DNA from: UASB124 sp964446935 | GTDB lineage: Bacteria > Babelota > Babeliae > Babelales > RVW-14 | Assembly: GCA_964446935.1 (NCBI GenBank) | Contig: CAYUQI010000001.1 | Span: 1 to 64,000, forward strand | DNA length: 64,000 nt | Direction: 5' to 3' | Shown: piece by piece, positions 26,168 to 35,514 of the stretch | Layout of the letters: every line of letters begins with the position of its first letter | Position numbering within the stretch: the first letter of the stretch is position 1 | The notes under the pieces: generated by a model | What the model was told of the DNA's origin: nothing | Seen by the model: the letters and a program-made list of their open reading frames with translations, nothing else | Databases searched by the model: none | Made by a program: the position numbers and the translations under genes

Positions 26168-26551
26168 ATGACCAAATCAAGTGCTTCTGATATTAAAAGG
26201 GAACGGAGGAAGTCGTTGTTTCTCAGGGAGATGACAACGCTTATTCGTGAGCTGGCAGAACGAGAGTCTGTCATTGCCAATATTTATGTTTCACACGTTG
26301 AGATTTCACCTAATTCTGGCGTGTGTTATGTGTATTTTGCCACCTACAAAGAACCTGGCGAAGAAATCTTCAATGACGCCCTTAATACCCTAAAGCTCTA
26401 TAAGCCATCATTACGCAAGACTTTTGCCGGACGTGTTCAAACGCGTTATGCTCCAGAACTTGTTTTTTTGTATGACAAGGCTAAAGAAAAGGAGCGTAGA
26501 ATTAATGATCTTTTAAACAAAGTTCAGGATGAATTAAGCGATCACAAATAA
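26168..26551 (+). CDS. rbfA: Ribosome-binding factor A
   Basis: 127 residues from the ATG at 26168; a TTG at 26156 is an alternative. RbfA is a cold-shock 30S maturation factor with a KH-like fold. The pattern includes REMTTLIREL, an IANIYVSHVEISPNSGVCYVYF strand pair, and LRKTFAGRVQTRYAPELVFLYD near the end, all typical. It is 14 nt after rpsU and followed by kdsD. Confidence 0.92.
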   Translation: MTKSSASDIKRERRKSLFLREMTTLIRELAERESVIANIYVSHVEISPNSGVCYVYFATYKEPGEEIFNDALNTLKLYKPSLRKTFAGRVQTRYAPELVFLYDKAKEKERRINDLLNKVQDELSDHK

Positions 26552-26563
26552 CCAAGGCAGGTT

Positions 26564-27577
26564 ATGTTCGAGCAAAAATTTAAACAATCATATGCTCAGA
26601 ATCTTCCACGACATAGCATGGCAATCCAAGAAGCTTTAATGCAGGTGCTGCGTAAAGAGGCTGATGCTATTGTTTCTATTGTTAATCAATTTCCTTCAAA
26701 TGCGTGGCAGCTTGTTGAAGCTATTCTTGCAACAACAGGGAAGGTTGTCTTTTCTGGTGTTGGTAAATCGGGCATTGTTGCTCAAAAACTTTCTGCGACA
26801 AGTTCAAGTCTAGGGATTCCTTCTTTTTTCTTACATCCCAACGATGCTTTGCATGGTGATTTAGGTTCAGTGCAAAAGGGTGACATGGTAATTGCTTTGT
26901 CCAAAAGTGCTACCGGTGACGATTTTGATCATATTTTCCCTCTTTTAAAATCCAGTGGTATTACAACATGTTTAATCTGTTGCAAACAGGGCGTTTTGGC
27001 CGAAAAAGCTGACCTAGTTATTGCTTTGCCACTTGATCGGGAAGCATGTCCTCTTAACTTAGCACCAACAAGCAGTTCAACGATTATGATGGCATTTGGT
27101 GATGCTGTTGCTGTGGTGGTAAGTAGTCTAAAAGGTTTTAATAAACAGGAATTTGCTCGGTATCATCCCGCAGGAGCTTTAGGCAAGCGCCTTTTGTTGA
27201 CTGTGCGTTCGCTCATGCATGCGGAGTCTACGCTTCCTCTGTTGAGTCCTACTACGTCATTTAAAGATCTTTTGGTTACTATTACCTCAAAAAAATTGGG
27301 GTTGGGTATTATCGTTGATGAAAAACAGGAGTTAAAAGGAGTAGTGACTGATGGTGACTTACGCCGAGCTTGTGAGTTAGGGCCTGCATTGTTTGGTAAG
27401 GTTGCTGCTGATATTGCAACACTACGGCCAAAATTTGTGTCGCCAGATACATTGGCTTACGCTGCGCTTGAAATTATGGAAAGTTTTAATATTACATCAT
27501 TGGTTGTTGTCGAAAACAATCGGGTTGTTGGGCTTGTTCACATCCACGATCTGATTAAAGCAGGGATACAGGGGTAG
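26564..27577 (+). CDS. kdsD: Arabinose-5-phosphate isomerase (KdsD/KpsF family)
   Basis: 337 residues. KdsD converts ribulose-5-phosphate to arabinose-5-phosphate, the first step to Kdo for LPS inner core or capsule. An N-terminal SIS domain (about residues 40-180) includes VVFSGVGKSGIVAQKLSATS, FFLHPNDALHGDLGSV and PTSSSTIMMAFGDAVAV. Two CBS domains follow (about 205-335) with GVVTDGDLRRACELG. The usual size is 320-330 residues. It supports a Kdo-containing LPS, consistent with the LptE-like gene. The next gene overlaps its stop by 1 nt. Confidence 0.95.
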   Translation: MFEQKFKQSYAQNLPRHSMAIQEALMQVLRKEADAIVSIVNQFPSNAWQLVEAILATTGKVVFSGVGKSGIVAQKLSATSSSLGIPSFFLHPNDALHGDLGSVQKGDMVIALSKSATGDDFDHIFPLLKSSGITTCLICCKQGVLAEKADLVIALPLDREACPLNLAPTSSSTIMMAFGDAVAVVVSSLKGFNKQEFARYHPAGALGKRLLLTVRSLMHAESTLPLLSPTTSFKDLLVTITSKKLGLGIIVDEKQELKGVVTDGDLRRACELGPALFGKVAADIATLRPKFVSPDTLAYAALEIMESFNITSLVVVENNRVVGLVHIHDLIKAGIQG

Positions 27578-28401
27578 TGGTAAATCTAGTACTTATTTTT
27601 CTGGTGAGTTTGTGTTGGGGGTCGTTCCTCAATGTTCTTGCCTGTCGTTTGTTGCATGGGAAAAAATTTTTTACATCACGGTCTCATTGTCCAACATGTG
27701 GTACCACCATAGCCTGGTACGATAATATTCCCGTTATATCGTGGTTTTGGCTCAGGGGGCGGTGTCGTGCCTGTCAACAACCCATTTCGTTGCTCTATCC
27801 TGCAATTGAACTCGTTACAGCACTAATATTAACTGGACTGTTTTATTGGGTGGTAATGATTCCAATGGATGTTTCATTTTTTGATCACCTTCACGTAACA
27901 TATGTAGACTCAACAAAAATGTTAAAGTATTTCTTGAGCTATTCGTTAATGGTTAGTGCATTGGTCGCAGCAACAAGAACTGATCTTGAATCAATGCTCA
28001 TCCCTCAATTGTTTACTCTGTGGTTTGCTCCTGTTGGGGTTGTGTTGTCTTTGATAGGATGGCTGCCATTGTCATGGAGTGAGTCACTGTTGGGAATCGC
28101 ATTGGGTTATGGCATTTTATGGTTGATAGCTTTTGTCTTTAAAGTAATTACCAAAAAAGATGGACTTGGTATTGGGGATATGGAGTTGCTAGCAATGATT
28201 GGATCATTTATCGGTCCTGTGGGAGTGTGGATAACGTTGATGATTGGTTCTTTATCAGGCCTAGCGATTGGTACATTATATCTTGCCATCGGTAGGCATG
28301 GTCGCGCAACACGAATTCCATTTGGTCCCTTTTTGGCACTCGGTGCTTTAGCGTATTTATTCTTTAAAAATACTATTCTTTCAATTGTTTTTGGATTATA
28401 G
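27577..28401 (+). CDS. pilD: Type IV prepilin peptidase / N-methyltransferase
   Basis: 274 residues, GTG start overlapping the kdsD stop. This inner-membrane aspartic peptidase cleaves prepilin leaders and methylates the new N terminus. The N-terminal domain has two CxxC pairs (CPTCG, CRACQQ), which bind zinc in the bifunctional form, and the signature PVISWFWLRGRC. The catalytic Asp residues fit TRTDLESMLIP and GLGIGDMELLAMIGSFIGP (GxGD). Several hydrophobic spans are visible. It precedes pilB and belongs to the pilus block. Confidence 0.95.
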   Translation: MVNLVLIFLVSLCWGSFLNVLACRLLHGKKFFTSRSHCPTCGTTIAWYDNIPVISWFWLRGRCRACQQPISLLYPAIELVTALILTGLFYWVVMIPMDVSFFDHLHVTYVDSTKMLKYFLSYSLMVSALVAATRTDLESMLIPQLFTLWFAPVGVVLSLIGWLPLSWSESLLGIALGYGILWLIAFVFKVITKKDGLGIGDMELLAMIGSFIGPVGVWITLMIGSLSGLAIGTLYLAIGRHGRATRIPFGPFLALGALAYLFFKNTILSIVFGL

Positions 28402-28430
28402 GCTCATAATCTACTGGTGCAAATAAAATA

Positions 28431-28459
28431 TTGCTGATAGAGGCTCCCTCTGTTATCAT
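28431..28459 (+). promoter_or_regulatory. Predicted sigma-70 promoter for pilB
   Basis: TTGCTG (28431-28436) and TATCAT (28454-28459) are 17 nt apart in the gap between the prepilin peptidase and pilB. The same TATCAT hexamer occurs in the tRNA-cluster promoter. Confidence 0.4.
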
Positions 28460-28507
28460 CAAAACAACTTTGGTGAATAATCTACTTATCTGATGGAGCG
28501 GGAACCC

Positions 28508-30220
28508 ATGCTCAGAAAAAAAATTGGTGATATTCTTATTGATCTCAACATTATAACCCCTCAGCAGCTTGCCGAAGCGTTACATGAACAAAAGACAACA
28601 GGAAAACTTCTTGGCCAAGTGTTGCTTGAACGTGGTTTTGTTAGCAAAAACGATCTTGCTCGGGCATTGGCTCGTCAGGTTGGTGTTCCATTTGTTGAAA
28701 AAATAACCGAACAGATGGTTGATCCGGCTCTCTTGGGCAAAGTTCCGCTTAAATTTCTTCGTCAGCATACCGTTATTCCCATTATGTATGAAGGCCAAAA
28801 AACTATTGTTACTGAAAATCCCCGCGATCTTCAGCCTCTGGATGATCTTTCACTTCTGATGACAGGTGAAGTTGTTTATGCGGTTTCAACTGACGATACC
28901 ATTACCGATGCTATTAACAAATATTATCCACTTGAGACCAGCAAAGAAATGATGGAGGAGCTGAAGGCTGGAGGGGTTGAAGAGCTTGAGCTTGGTGCTG
29001 TGCCACTCGAAGAAAAAGACATCATGGAGATGGCAAACGAAGCTCCAATTGTCAAATTGGTTAACCATTTGCTTCTGCAAGCCGTCAAAGAAGGGGCTTC
29101 TGATATTCATATTGAACCATTTGAACGAGAACTACGGGTTCGTTATCGTATTGATGGTAATATGTATCTACGTGTTACACCTCCCAAACGCTATCAAAGC
29201 GCCATTGTTTCGCGTATCAAAATTATGTCGAACCTCAATATTGCTGAAAAACGTATACCTCAAGATGGTCGCATACAAATTAAAATTGCCGATAAACCAA
29301 TTGATATTCGTGTCTCCATTTTGCCATCAAATTATGGTGAGCGTGTTTCTATGCGTTTGCAAGACAGGTCGATGGGCATTGTTGATTTTGAAAAACTTAA
29401 TTTAAGTGAACGAGATTATAAATTACTTTCTCTGATCATTGCGCGGCCGAATGGCATTATTTTGGTTTCAGGTCCTACCGGTTCTGGTAAAACGATGACG
29501 TTGTATTCTATTTTGGCTCGATTAAATCAATCAGATGTAAATATCATTACCGTTGAAGATCCTGTTGAATATACAATGCATGGGGTTAATCAAGTTCAGG
29601 TGAATGAGAAGGCAGGGCTAACCTTTGCGGCAGCGCTTCGTTCTATTTTACGTCAAGATCCTGATATTGTGCTGATTGGTGAAATTCGTGATGCCGAAAC
29701 AGCGCAGATTGCGACCCAGGCGTCGTTAACAGGTCACCTTGTATTGAGTACTATTCACACCAATAGTGCACCAGCAACAATTACTCGTCTGTTGGACATG
29801 GGCGTGGAACCATATCTTATAGCTTCATCACTTATTTGTGTCATGTCACAGCGACTTGTGCGTAAACTTTGCAATAAATGCAAAGAAAAATACCTTCCAG
29901 ATCCTGAAATGATTGAGCGGCTAGGGTTGTCTACACAAGAAGCAGGTAAAATTACTTTCTATCGTGCCAAGGGCTGCGATGAGTGCTTAAATATGGGATA
30001 TAAAGGTAGACTTGCGGTTTTTGAATTGATGGAAGTGAGCGACGACATAGCAAAACTGATCGTTCAAAGGGCCGATGCTACCGTCATTAAGCGCAGGGCG
30101 CTTGAAGAAGGAATGACCACATTGGCATCAGATGGTATCCGACAAATTAAAGCAGGGCTTACCACAATAGAAGAGGTTTTATCAGTTGCATATGCTGACG
30201 AACCTCTTGAACTCGAATAA
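28508..30220 (+). CDS. pilB: Type IV pilus / type II secretion assembly ATPase PilB
   Basis: 570 residues from ATG 28508, chosen for GGAG 9 nt upstream. The order is an N-terminal MshEN-type domain (about 1-150, IGDILIDLNIITPQQLAEAL), then the N2 domain and the ATPase. The ATPase has Walker A GPTGSGKTMTLYSIL, the Asp-box, Walker B DPDIVLIGEIRDAETAQIA and the His-box LVLSTIHTN. A zinc-binding CNKCKEKY...CDECL pair is near residue 460-500. PilB powers pilin extension at the inner membrane. No pilT retraction ATPase or pilC platform gene is adjacent. Confidence 0.95.
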   Translation: MLRKKIGDILIDLNIITPQQLAEALHEQKTTGKLLGQVLLERGFVSKNDLARALARQVGVPFVEKITEQMVDPALLGKVPLKFLRQHTVIPIMYEGQKTIVTENPRDLQPLDDLSLLMTGEVVYAVSTDDTITDAINKYYPLETSKEMMEELKAGGVEELELGAVPLEEKDIMEMANEAPIVKLVNHLLLQAVKEGASDIHIEPFERELRVRYRIDGNMYLRVTPPKRYQSAIVSRIKIMSNLNIAEKRIPQDGRIQIKIADKPIDIRVSILPSNYGERVSMRLQDRSMGIVDFEKLNLSERDYKLLSLIIARPNGIILVSGPTGSGKTMTLYSILARLNQSDVNIITVEDPVEYTMHGVNQVQVNEKAGLTFAAALRSILRQDPDIVLIGEIRDAETAQIATQASLTGHLVLSTIHTNSAPATITRLLDMGVEPYLIASSLICVMSQRLVRKLCNKCKEKYLPDPEMIERLGLSTQEAGKITFYRAKGCDECLNMGYKGRLAVFELMEVSDDIAKLIVQRADATVIKRRALEEGMTTLASDGIRQIKAGLTTIEEVLSVAYADEPLELE

Positions 30221-30323
30221 ATTAATATTTCTTTTCTCAAAAGTATTTACTTTACTTACTTTCCTTCGGTACCATACAAAAAGTTTGCAATAATACAAAG
30301 TTTTCAAGATGGAGTAGGCAGCA

Positions 30324-30908
30324 ATGCCCTTCTGGGTGCATGAATCTCGAGCAAAATGTATGCTCAAGAGTATGCCGGTGCGAACAAGGGCAATCATCTC
30401 TGTAATGCTTGTCGGTGCAGTTGTTTTGTACGCGTTGTCGGTATATGTCCATCTTCACCAAAAATTAGCCGATCTTCACGAAAATAGTGTTCAAAAACTT
30501 CATCAAAAAAATATATTCGAGCAAACACTCGTTCGTTTTAATGTTGTGACTGAACAACATCAAAGATTAGTTGATGAATATAATACCCTTTGTTTACCAC
30601 TTGGTTCTTTGCAAGAAACGACCAATCTGCTATTGCAGACTCTGGAGGAGCATCATATTTCCTGCCGTGGTATTGAGCAAGTGCGGTCTGTCAAAAAAGA
30701 TTGTTTCCAAAAACATTATGTAAAGATTGAAGGAAAAGGCTCATTCAGAGATTTCATGAATTTCCTTGGTTGTGTTACTTCATTTAAAAATCCAGTTTCA
30801 TGCACATGGCTTGTTTTGGATAAGCGGCGTACGCAGCGACTCATAAAATTCCAAGCCATGATGCGTATTATTTGTTTGTCTAAGGGTCTGATACATGAAA
30901 CAATGTAA
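30324..30908 (+). CDS. pilO: PilO-like pilus alignment-complex protein
   Basis: 194 residues; ATG 30324 has GGAG 9 nt upstream. One transmembrane helix (about residues 23-42) is followed by a coiled-coil-like helix (45-90) and a C-terminal alpha/beta part (about 100-185). The latter contains VKIEGKGSFRDFMNFLGCV, the kind of segment found in PilO/GspM ferredoxin-like domains. PilO links the inner-membrane platform to PilP and the secretin. The call depends on topology plus its place before a PilP-like gene and a secretin. PilM and PilN, its usual partners, are missing here. Confidence 0.65.
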   Translation: MPFWVHESRAKCMLKSMPVRTRAIISVMLVGAVVLYALSVYVHLHQKLADLHENSVQKLHQKNIFEQTLVRFNVVTEQHQRLVDEYNTLCLPLGSLQETTNLLLQTLEEHHISCRGIEQVRSVKKDCFQKHYVKIEGKGSFRDFMNFLGCVTSFKNPVSCTWLVLDKRRTQRLIKFQAMMRIICLSKGLIHETM

Positions 30909-31227
30909 CAAATTGTTGGAGTTGGTTGTTGGGTGCAGTTGTTTTATACAAAGTATCTATCCTACCAGCCCTGACACATCTGCTACCATTCGTGACCCCT
31001 TTCAGTATTATTCACAACATACATCAACTAAAAACACGGCATCTATAACTCTTGAAGGGGTTGTTTGCGTTGGTAATAAGCGAAGTGCTGCTATTATTGC
31101 TCATGGTCAAAAACGAGAAGTTGTTCAACGTGGTGAGTGCTTTGAAGGATATACGCTTATCGTATTGGAAAAAGATTTTGTTGTTGTGCAACGGGGAAAA
31201 ATCAAGAAAAAGATTTTTATCAAATGA
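30895..31227 (+). CDS. pilP: PilP/GspC-like periplasmic protein
   Basis: 110 residues, overlapping the end of the pilO-like gene by 14 nt. A short hydrophobic N terminus is followed by a small beta domain. ITLEGVVCVGNKRSAAIIA, REVVQRGECFEGYTLIVL and VVVQRGKIKKKIFI read as the PilP/GspC homology-region fold, in which an anti-parallel beta sandwich docks onto the secretin N domain. It is shorter than typical PilP (about 170), mainly in the linker. The secretin gene follows 21 nt later. Confidence 0.65.
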   Translation: MKQCNKLLELVVGCSCFIQSIYPTSPDTSATIRDPFQYYSQHTSTKNTASITLEGVVCVGNKRSAAIIAHGQKREVVQRGECFEGYTLIVLEKDFVVVQRGKIKKKIFIK

Positions 31228-31248
31228 CTCTTATTGAGGGGGATTTTT

Positions 31249-32967
31249 ATGAAGCATTCTGTAGTGCTACCAGTTTTATTTTCTTTTTGCAGCAATAGTT
31301 GGCTTGTAAATGCAGAGTCTATTCAACGTGATTATGATTTATCAAGTGTTCCTTCTACTGATATTAGTTTGGTTAAGCAAGAACACAAGGTGCATCATGA
31401 GCAAACGTTAGAATCATTTAAAAACGTTGTTCAAGATGTTGTTGCTTCGTCGAATAAAACGAATAAAACAAAGCGAGCTCGTACAGCAAAAACTAATAAT
31501 AAGCGAGAAAAAAGTCGTAAAATACAACAAGCGCTGTCATCATTACTTGCTGAACAAAAAGAGGTCTCACAAGGGCTTGTTGATATTATGCAAAAACAGC
31601 TTGAGGACTCTGAACTTCAACAAAAAAGAGTTTCGTTACACTTAAAGAAAATGCCAGTTAAGGATGCATTGAGTTTGCTGAGCAAAAGCAGTGATGTTCA
31701 ATTTGTTGTCGATGGTGATGTAACTGGAACGGTGCAGGATCTTAAGCTCGACAACATTTCGCTATCTGCTGCATTACATAGTATTTTGAGTAGCAATGAC
31801 CCTCGGCTTGCTCTCATCAAAGAATTTGGAGTATGGCGCATTATGAAAATGCAAACGGCTCGTGAGTTGTTTGCTGGGATGGTGTCTCAAGAGCGAGAAC
31901 GTGATTTTATTTCTGCTGTTATCCCTATTGCTTATGCCAAATGGAATGATTTGCTTAAACAACGTATTGAAAAATTATGGCAGGGAATAACGCTTACTAG
32001 CGGTGATAAACAAAATGGGTATCTTGTATTTGATGATGTAAATCGCAAGGTTTTTTGTCGATCTCACGCACAAAATGTAAAAGATTTTACCTACTGTTTG
32101 CAGGAAATTGATGTCAAAATACCCCAAGTTCGGATCGATGCTCGTGTCGTACTTGCCAAAAAGGATTTTGAGGAAGCGTTTGGGTTTCGTTGGGGCGGTG
32201 TGTATAATCGGCGCGAGAGCGTCAAAAGAACAACATTTGTTGGATTAGGTCCGGTAACGGTTACTGATAAGGGCAAGGAAGGTGATCCAGCTAATAAAAA
32301 TACTCCTTATGAAAATATTATGGGGTGGGCACTCAATTTGTTGCCAACCACGGTTAATGCAACCTTGTCAAAGATCCCTTTTGTTTTTGGCAATAACGAT
32401 ATGAATACCAAGCGATTGACGTTTGAACTTGATTTGGCTGAAAAACGGAATGAAATTAAGACGATTTTAAAACCGTCGTTACTCGTCTACAATGAAGAAA
32501 ATGCTGAAATTTTGGTTGGTGAAGAAATGCCGCAAGAGGTGAGGCTTGATGAAACCGTTGAAAGCAAATTAACTAACATTACAACGGTTAATTACAAGGC
32601 TATTGGGATGAAAATTAAAGTTAAACCGTTTGTTGCCCCTAATCATGAGGCCGTTTTTTTAGATATTTTTGTTGAAAATTCCTATGTAACGCCACCTGAC
32701 ATCCCAGGAATAAAAACCCTTGGTACCGAACGATCAAGTTTTAATTATACGATTCGTACCTCCCGATCAGTTAATCGGGTGTTACTGAGGAGTGGCCAGA
32801 CAACGATGATTGGTGGCCTCATTTCCAATAAAAAGGATTCTGAAAAATATGGGATTCCATTTATCCAGGATATCCCTATCCTTGGTTTGTTGTTTAAGAG
32901 CTCTCGCAAACTTTTGACCGATGAACAACTTATGATTTTTATTACACCAACATTAATTGATATTTAA
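31249..32967 (+). CDS. pilQ: Type IV pilus / type II secretin PilQ
   Basis: 572 residues from ATG 31249 (GAGGGGG upstream). A signal peptide occupies residues 1-22. A basic low-complexity segment (about 65-90) is followed by a secretin/TonB short N-terminal domain (VSLHLKKMPVKDALSLLSKS). N-type domains then lead to the C-terminal secretin domain, with VNRVLLRSGQTTMIGGLIS, GIPFIQDIPILGLLFKSS and LMIFITPTLID. The protein forms the outer-membrane pore for the pilus or secreted substrate. It converges on the NagB-LmbE gene with 1 nt between stops. Confidence 0.93.
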   Translation: MKHSVVLPVLFSFCSNSWLVNAESIQRDYDLSSVPSTDISLVKQEHKVHHEQTLESFKNVVQDVVASSNKTNKTKRARTAKTNNKREKSRKIQQALSSLLAEQKEVSQGLVDIMQKQLEDSELQQKRVSLHLKKMPVKDALSLLSKSSDVQFVVDGDVTGTVQDLKLDNISLSAALHSILSSNDPRLALIKEFGVWRIMKMQTARELFAGMVSQERERDFISAVIPIAYAKWNDLLKQRIEKLWQGITLTSGDKQNGYLVFDDVNRKVFCRSHAQNVKDFTYCLQEIDVKIPQVRIDARVVLAKKDFEEAFGFRWGGVYNRRESVKRTTFVGLGPVTVTDKGKEGDPANKNTPYENIMGWALNLLPTTVNATLSKIPFVFGNNDMNTKRLTFELDLAEKRNEIKTILKPSLLVYNEENAEILVGEEMPQEVRLDETVESKLTNITTVNYKAIGMKIKVKPFVAPNHEAVFLDIFVENSYVTPPDIPGIKTLGTERSSFNYTIRTSRSVNRVLLRSGQTTMIGGLISNKKDSEKYGIPFIQDIPILGLLFKSSRKLLTDEQLMIFITPTLIDI

Positions 32968-32968
32968 T

Positions 32969-35308
32969 TTATAGCCCCTGTATTTCCATATGCTTTTTAA
33001 GCGCTGCAGATTCTTCAAAGAATTCTTCTGGGGTCATTGCTTTTAAAAAACAAAAACCACGAGCAGCTCGCAATCGCGGACTTGGATTAAGGTGAAAAAA
33101 ATCAGATCCAAGACATGTTTTGATTACGTCGTATTGCTCAACCATTATTTTTTGTGCCAATTCGCTGAATGGACCATCGTATTCGTAACTAGGGAATGAA
33201 GCGTCTCGTTGGGTGCCAAAGCAGATATTGAATGCGCTGTGTAAGATGGCAAGTGAATTCATTGATACCGGAATAAATACATTACTGTGTGCTGGGTGAA
33301 AACGGAACCAGACATTGCGGTATCCCCACACCGAAATCTTTTTATTAGGATTTTTATCCAGATATGCTTTAAGTGATTGTGCAACAGCTTGTAAAACTTT
33401 GTAATGAGTGTCTGGCCCGCTAGCTTCTGGGTCCATGGCTACCGTGATGATTGAAGGATTGAGCTTTTCGATAAGTTCAAGAATAGGCTTTACATCACGA
33501 TCAAATGATGGTTGTTGAGTAAAAATGTCGCCGGTATAAAACCCTAAACGAAGATGAAAGGTATGATTGCAATCAAAACCAAGATGTGCCCACCAGAGTT
33601 CTTCTTCCCATTCACGAAGCATTCCTTTGAGTGTTTGCACCAATTGGTTGTCTTTTTTACCTGGATAGCTACTCAGAAAGTAACTTTTGAGTTGTTCAAT
33701 TTCATTGGTGATACGTATAAGGTCAGTGGTGTTAAAAAGTTCCATTAAATTACGAATAATTCTTCGACTGAATATGTATTGTTGTTTGCGTTGATCATAG
33801 GCTGCAACAGCGTCAAGATATTCATATACATCACGATTGCGATCGGAAATATTTTTGCTTGTAATATGATCATGTTTAAATTCAGAAACAAAGTGGAGTA
33901 CATGGTTAAGAATGTTCAAAACATAGTGATTTGCAACGGAGGTAAATCCACTAGTCATTGTGGCAAAATAATGGGTGTTTTTAGGATCTCGAACAAGATG
34001 CACAGCATAGGGAAGATAGCCCAGCATAATATCATCATGGTGGGGGGCTGTATGCAAAAATGTAGCCCCAGAAATATTAGCTGTGCCTGTGGCAATGCGA
34101 TCCTTACAAGTAGTCTCAAGTTTTTTGGTGGTTAATGTTAGATCAAAATTGTTGTTTTTGTTGAGTAGTTGTGAGCCAAGGTAATCATTTCTAAGATCTT
34201 GATCAATTAAATTGGTTAATTGTTTTTTGTTTTTGTAGGCAATATCGATCAAAAGTTCATTTGCTATGTTGTCAGGGATATGGGTACGATTTTTCAATTT
34301 TTGCAATTTTCTTTCAATAAGGAGACTTGCAGCTCCTTCGGTCAGATAAAAACGAGCCCATGGTAACTGTTGTAATGCTGTTGCAGGATAAAGAATTGAT
34401 GATTTGTTTTCTATGGAATTTTTGACAATAGATGCTTTACTTTCTCCTGCGGCAATGATAATGGCGGTTGCTGTTTTGTTGCGGGTAATGGTATGCAATC
34501 CAATGGTGATGACCACACGTTGACGAGCAAGTTCAATGCCGCCGAGATCTGTTGCGGCACTTGCTGCTGTTTCATAGTTGATGGGAATGAGGCGTGTTGT
34601 ACTGAAGTGATCTGACCCTTTAATGTTAAAGCCTACGTGACCATCGGGTCCTATTCCGCCAATAAAAAAGCCTATTCCGCCAAGTTTTTTTATTGTTTCT
34701 TCGTATTCCATTGCCCATTGATCAGCTGCAATGAGTGCATCATATTGTTTGTGTTCCAGTTCATTTATTGGTTTGCGGAAACGGAGTGAAAGGTCAACAT
34801 GCCCTGATGGAAATATATCTTCCAAATGCTTGCCCGCAGGTGCTCCAATAGTCCATGTGTTCATTAAATGAGCGTTGTTAATATCAAGTCCAAAACCATT
34901 AATATAAAAATGTTGAATATAATGGAAGAAACTATTCTCTTGTTGTGGGTTCATAGGGAAAAATTCATCGATTTGAACAAAATGAAACGAGCGCATATCT
35001 GGTTTTTGTGTAGGATCGATTTCCCATTCAGCGAGTTCTTGTTGAATAGCTTTTGATTGCCAATTATTCAGATAATGAATGGTCCATTTGATAAAAAATT
35101 CAGGAGTTTTACCTGTTGGTAGTGAAATTACGCCCTCAGGGTTACGTTGGAGCCATTCAATAAAGCGGAGTGCTGTAAGTTTTCCCAAACTTGGAAAGTC
35201 AGGAACTTCCAAGACATCAATATTTTCAGTAGGAGAGTAACGAAATAATCGTTGTGACTTTTCAAGTGCCCGCTCTTCAACACGAGATGATGGGATGTAT
35301 GAACGCAT
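32969..35308 (-). CDS. Glucosamine-6-phosphate deaminase-like protein fused to a PIG-L/LmbE-type deacetylase
   Basis: 779 residues, two domains. Residues about 30-330 form a NagB-like sugar-phosphate isomerase/deaminase with GVISLPTGKTPEFF, FFIGGIGPDGHVGFN (the deaminase active-site loop) and an SSILYPATALQQ C-terminal part. Residues about 410-760 form a PIG-L/LmbE deacetylase with HTAPHHDDIMLGYLP, the usual zinc-binding PHxDD motif. The combination would remove an N-acetyl group and the amino group from an amino sugar phosphate, which suggests GlcNAc salvage or GlcN-6-P turnover against GlmS. Similar fusions are recalled from Bacteroidetes. Exact substrate is unproven. It is transcribed divergently from the cysteine-protease pair. 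Confidence 0.85.
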   Translation of the reverse strand: MRSYIPSSRVEERALEKSQRLFRYSPTENIDVLEVPDFPSLGKLTALRFIEWLQRNPEGVISLPTGKTPEFFIKWTIHYLNNWQSKAIQQELAEWEIDPTQKPDMRSFHFVQIDEFFPMNPQQENSFFHYIQHFYINGFGLDINNAHLMNTWTIGAPAGKHLEDIFPSGHVDLSLRFRKPINELEHKQYDALIAADQWAMEYEETIKKLGGIGFFIGGIGPDGHVGFNIKGSDHFSTTRLIPINYETAASAATDLGGIELARQRVVITIGLHTITRNKTATAIIIAAGESKASIVKNSIENKSSILYPATALQQLPWARFYLTEGAASLLIERKLQKLKNRTHIPDNIANELLIDIAYKNKKQLTNLIDQDLRNDYLGSQLLNKNNNFDLTLTTKKLETTCKDRIATGTANISGATFLHTAPHHDDIMLGYLPYAVHLVRDPKNTHYFATMTSGFTSVANHYVLNILNHVLHFVSEFKHDHITSKNISDRNRDVYEYLDAVAAYDQRKQQYIFSRRIIRNLMELFNTTDLIRITNEIEQLKSYFLSSYPGKKDNQLVQTLKGMLREWEEELWWAHLGFDCNHTFHLRLGFYTGDIFTQQPSFDRDVKPILELIEKLNPSIITVAMDPEASGPDTHYKVLQAVAQSLKAYLDKNPNKKISVWGYRNVWFRFHPAHSNVFIPVSMNSLAILHSAFNICFGTQRDASFPSYEYDGPFSELAQKIMVEQYDVIKTCLGSDFFHLNPSPRLRAARGFCFLKAMTPEEFFEESAALKKHMEIQGL

Positions 35309-35514
35309 GAATGGTCCCTTTCTATAAAAACCGCCATCAATTTAATCAAGTTTTGTCGTAGAGGCAAATTAAAACTACCGGCGTATTTTCTTCTCTATAA
35401 TCAAAAATCTTACAAATATTGGGATGTTTTCGAGGGATTTTGACTATTTGTATATTATTTGCAAAAATTTATTTCTAAGTCTTATGCCAAAAAAACGTCA
35501 AAATGGGGGCATTT

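Noticed and set aside
35309..35514. Divergent promoter TTGATT-17-TATAGA for the NagB-LmbE gene
   Set aside because: It would leave only a few nucleotides of leader before the start codon, so the match may be chance.
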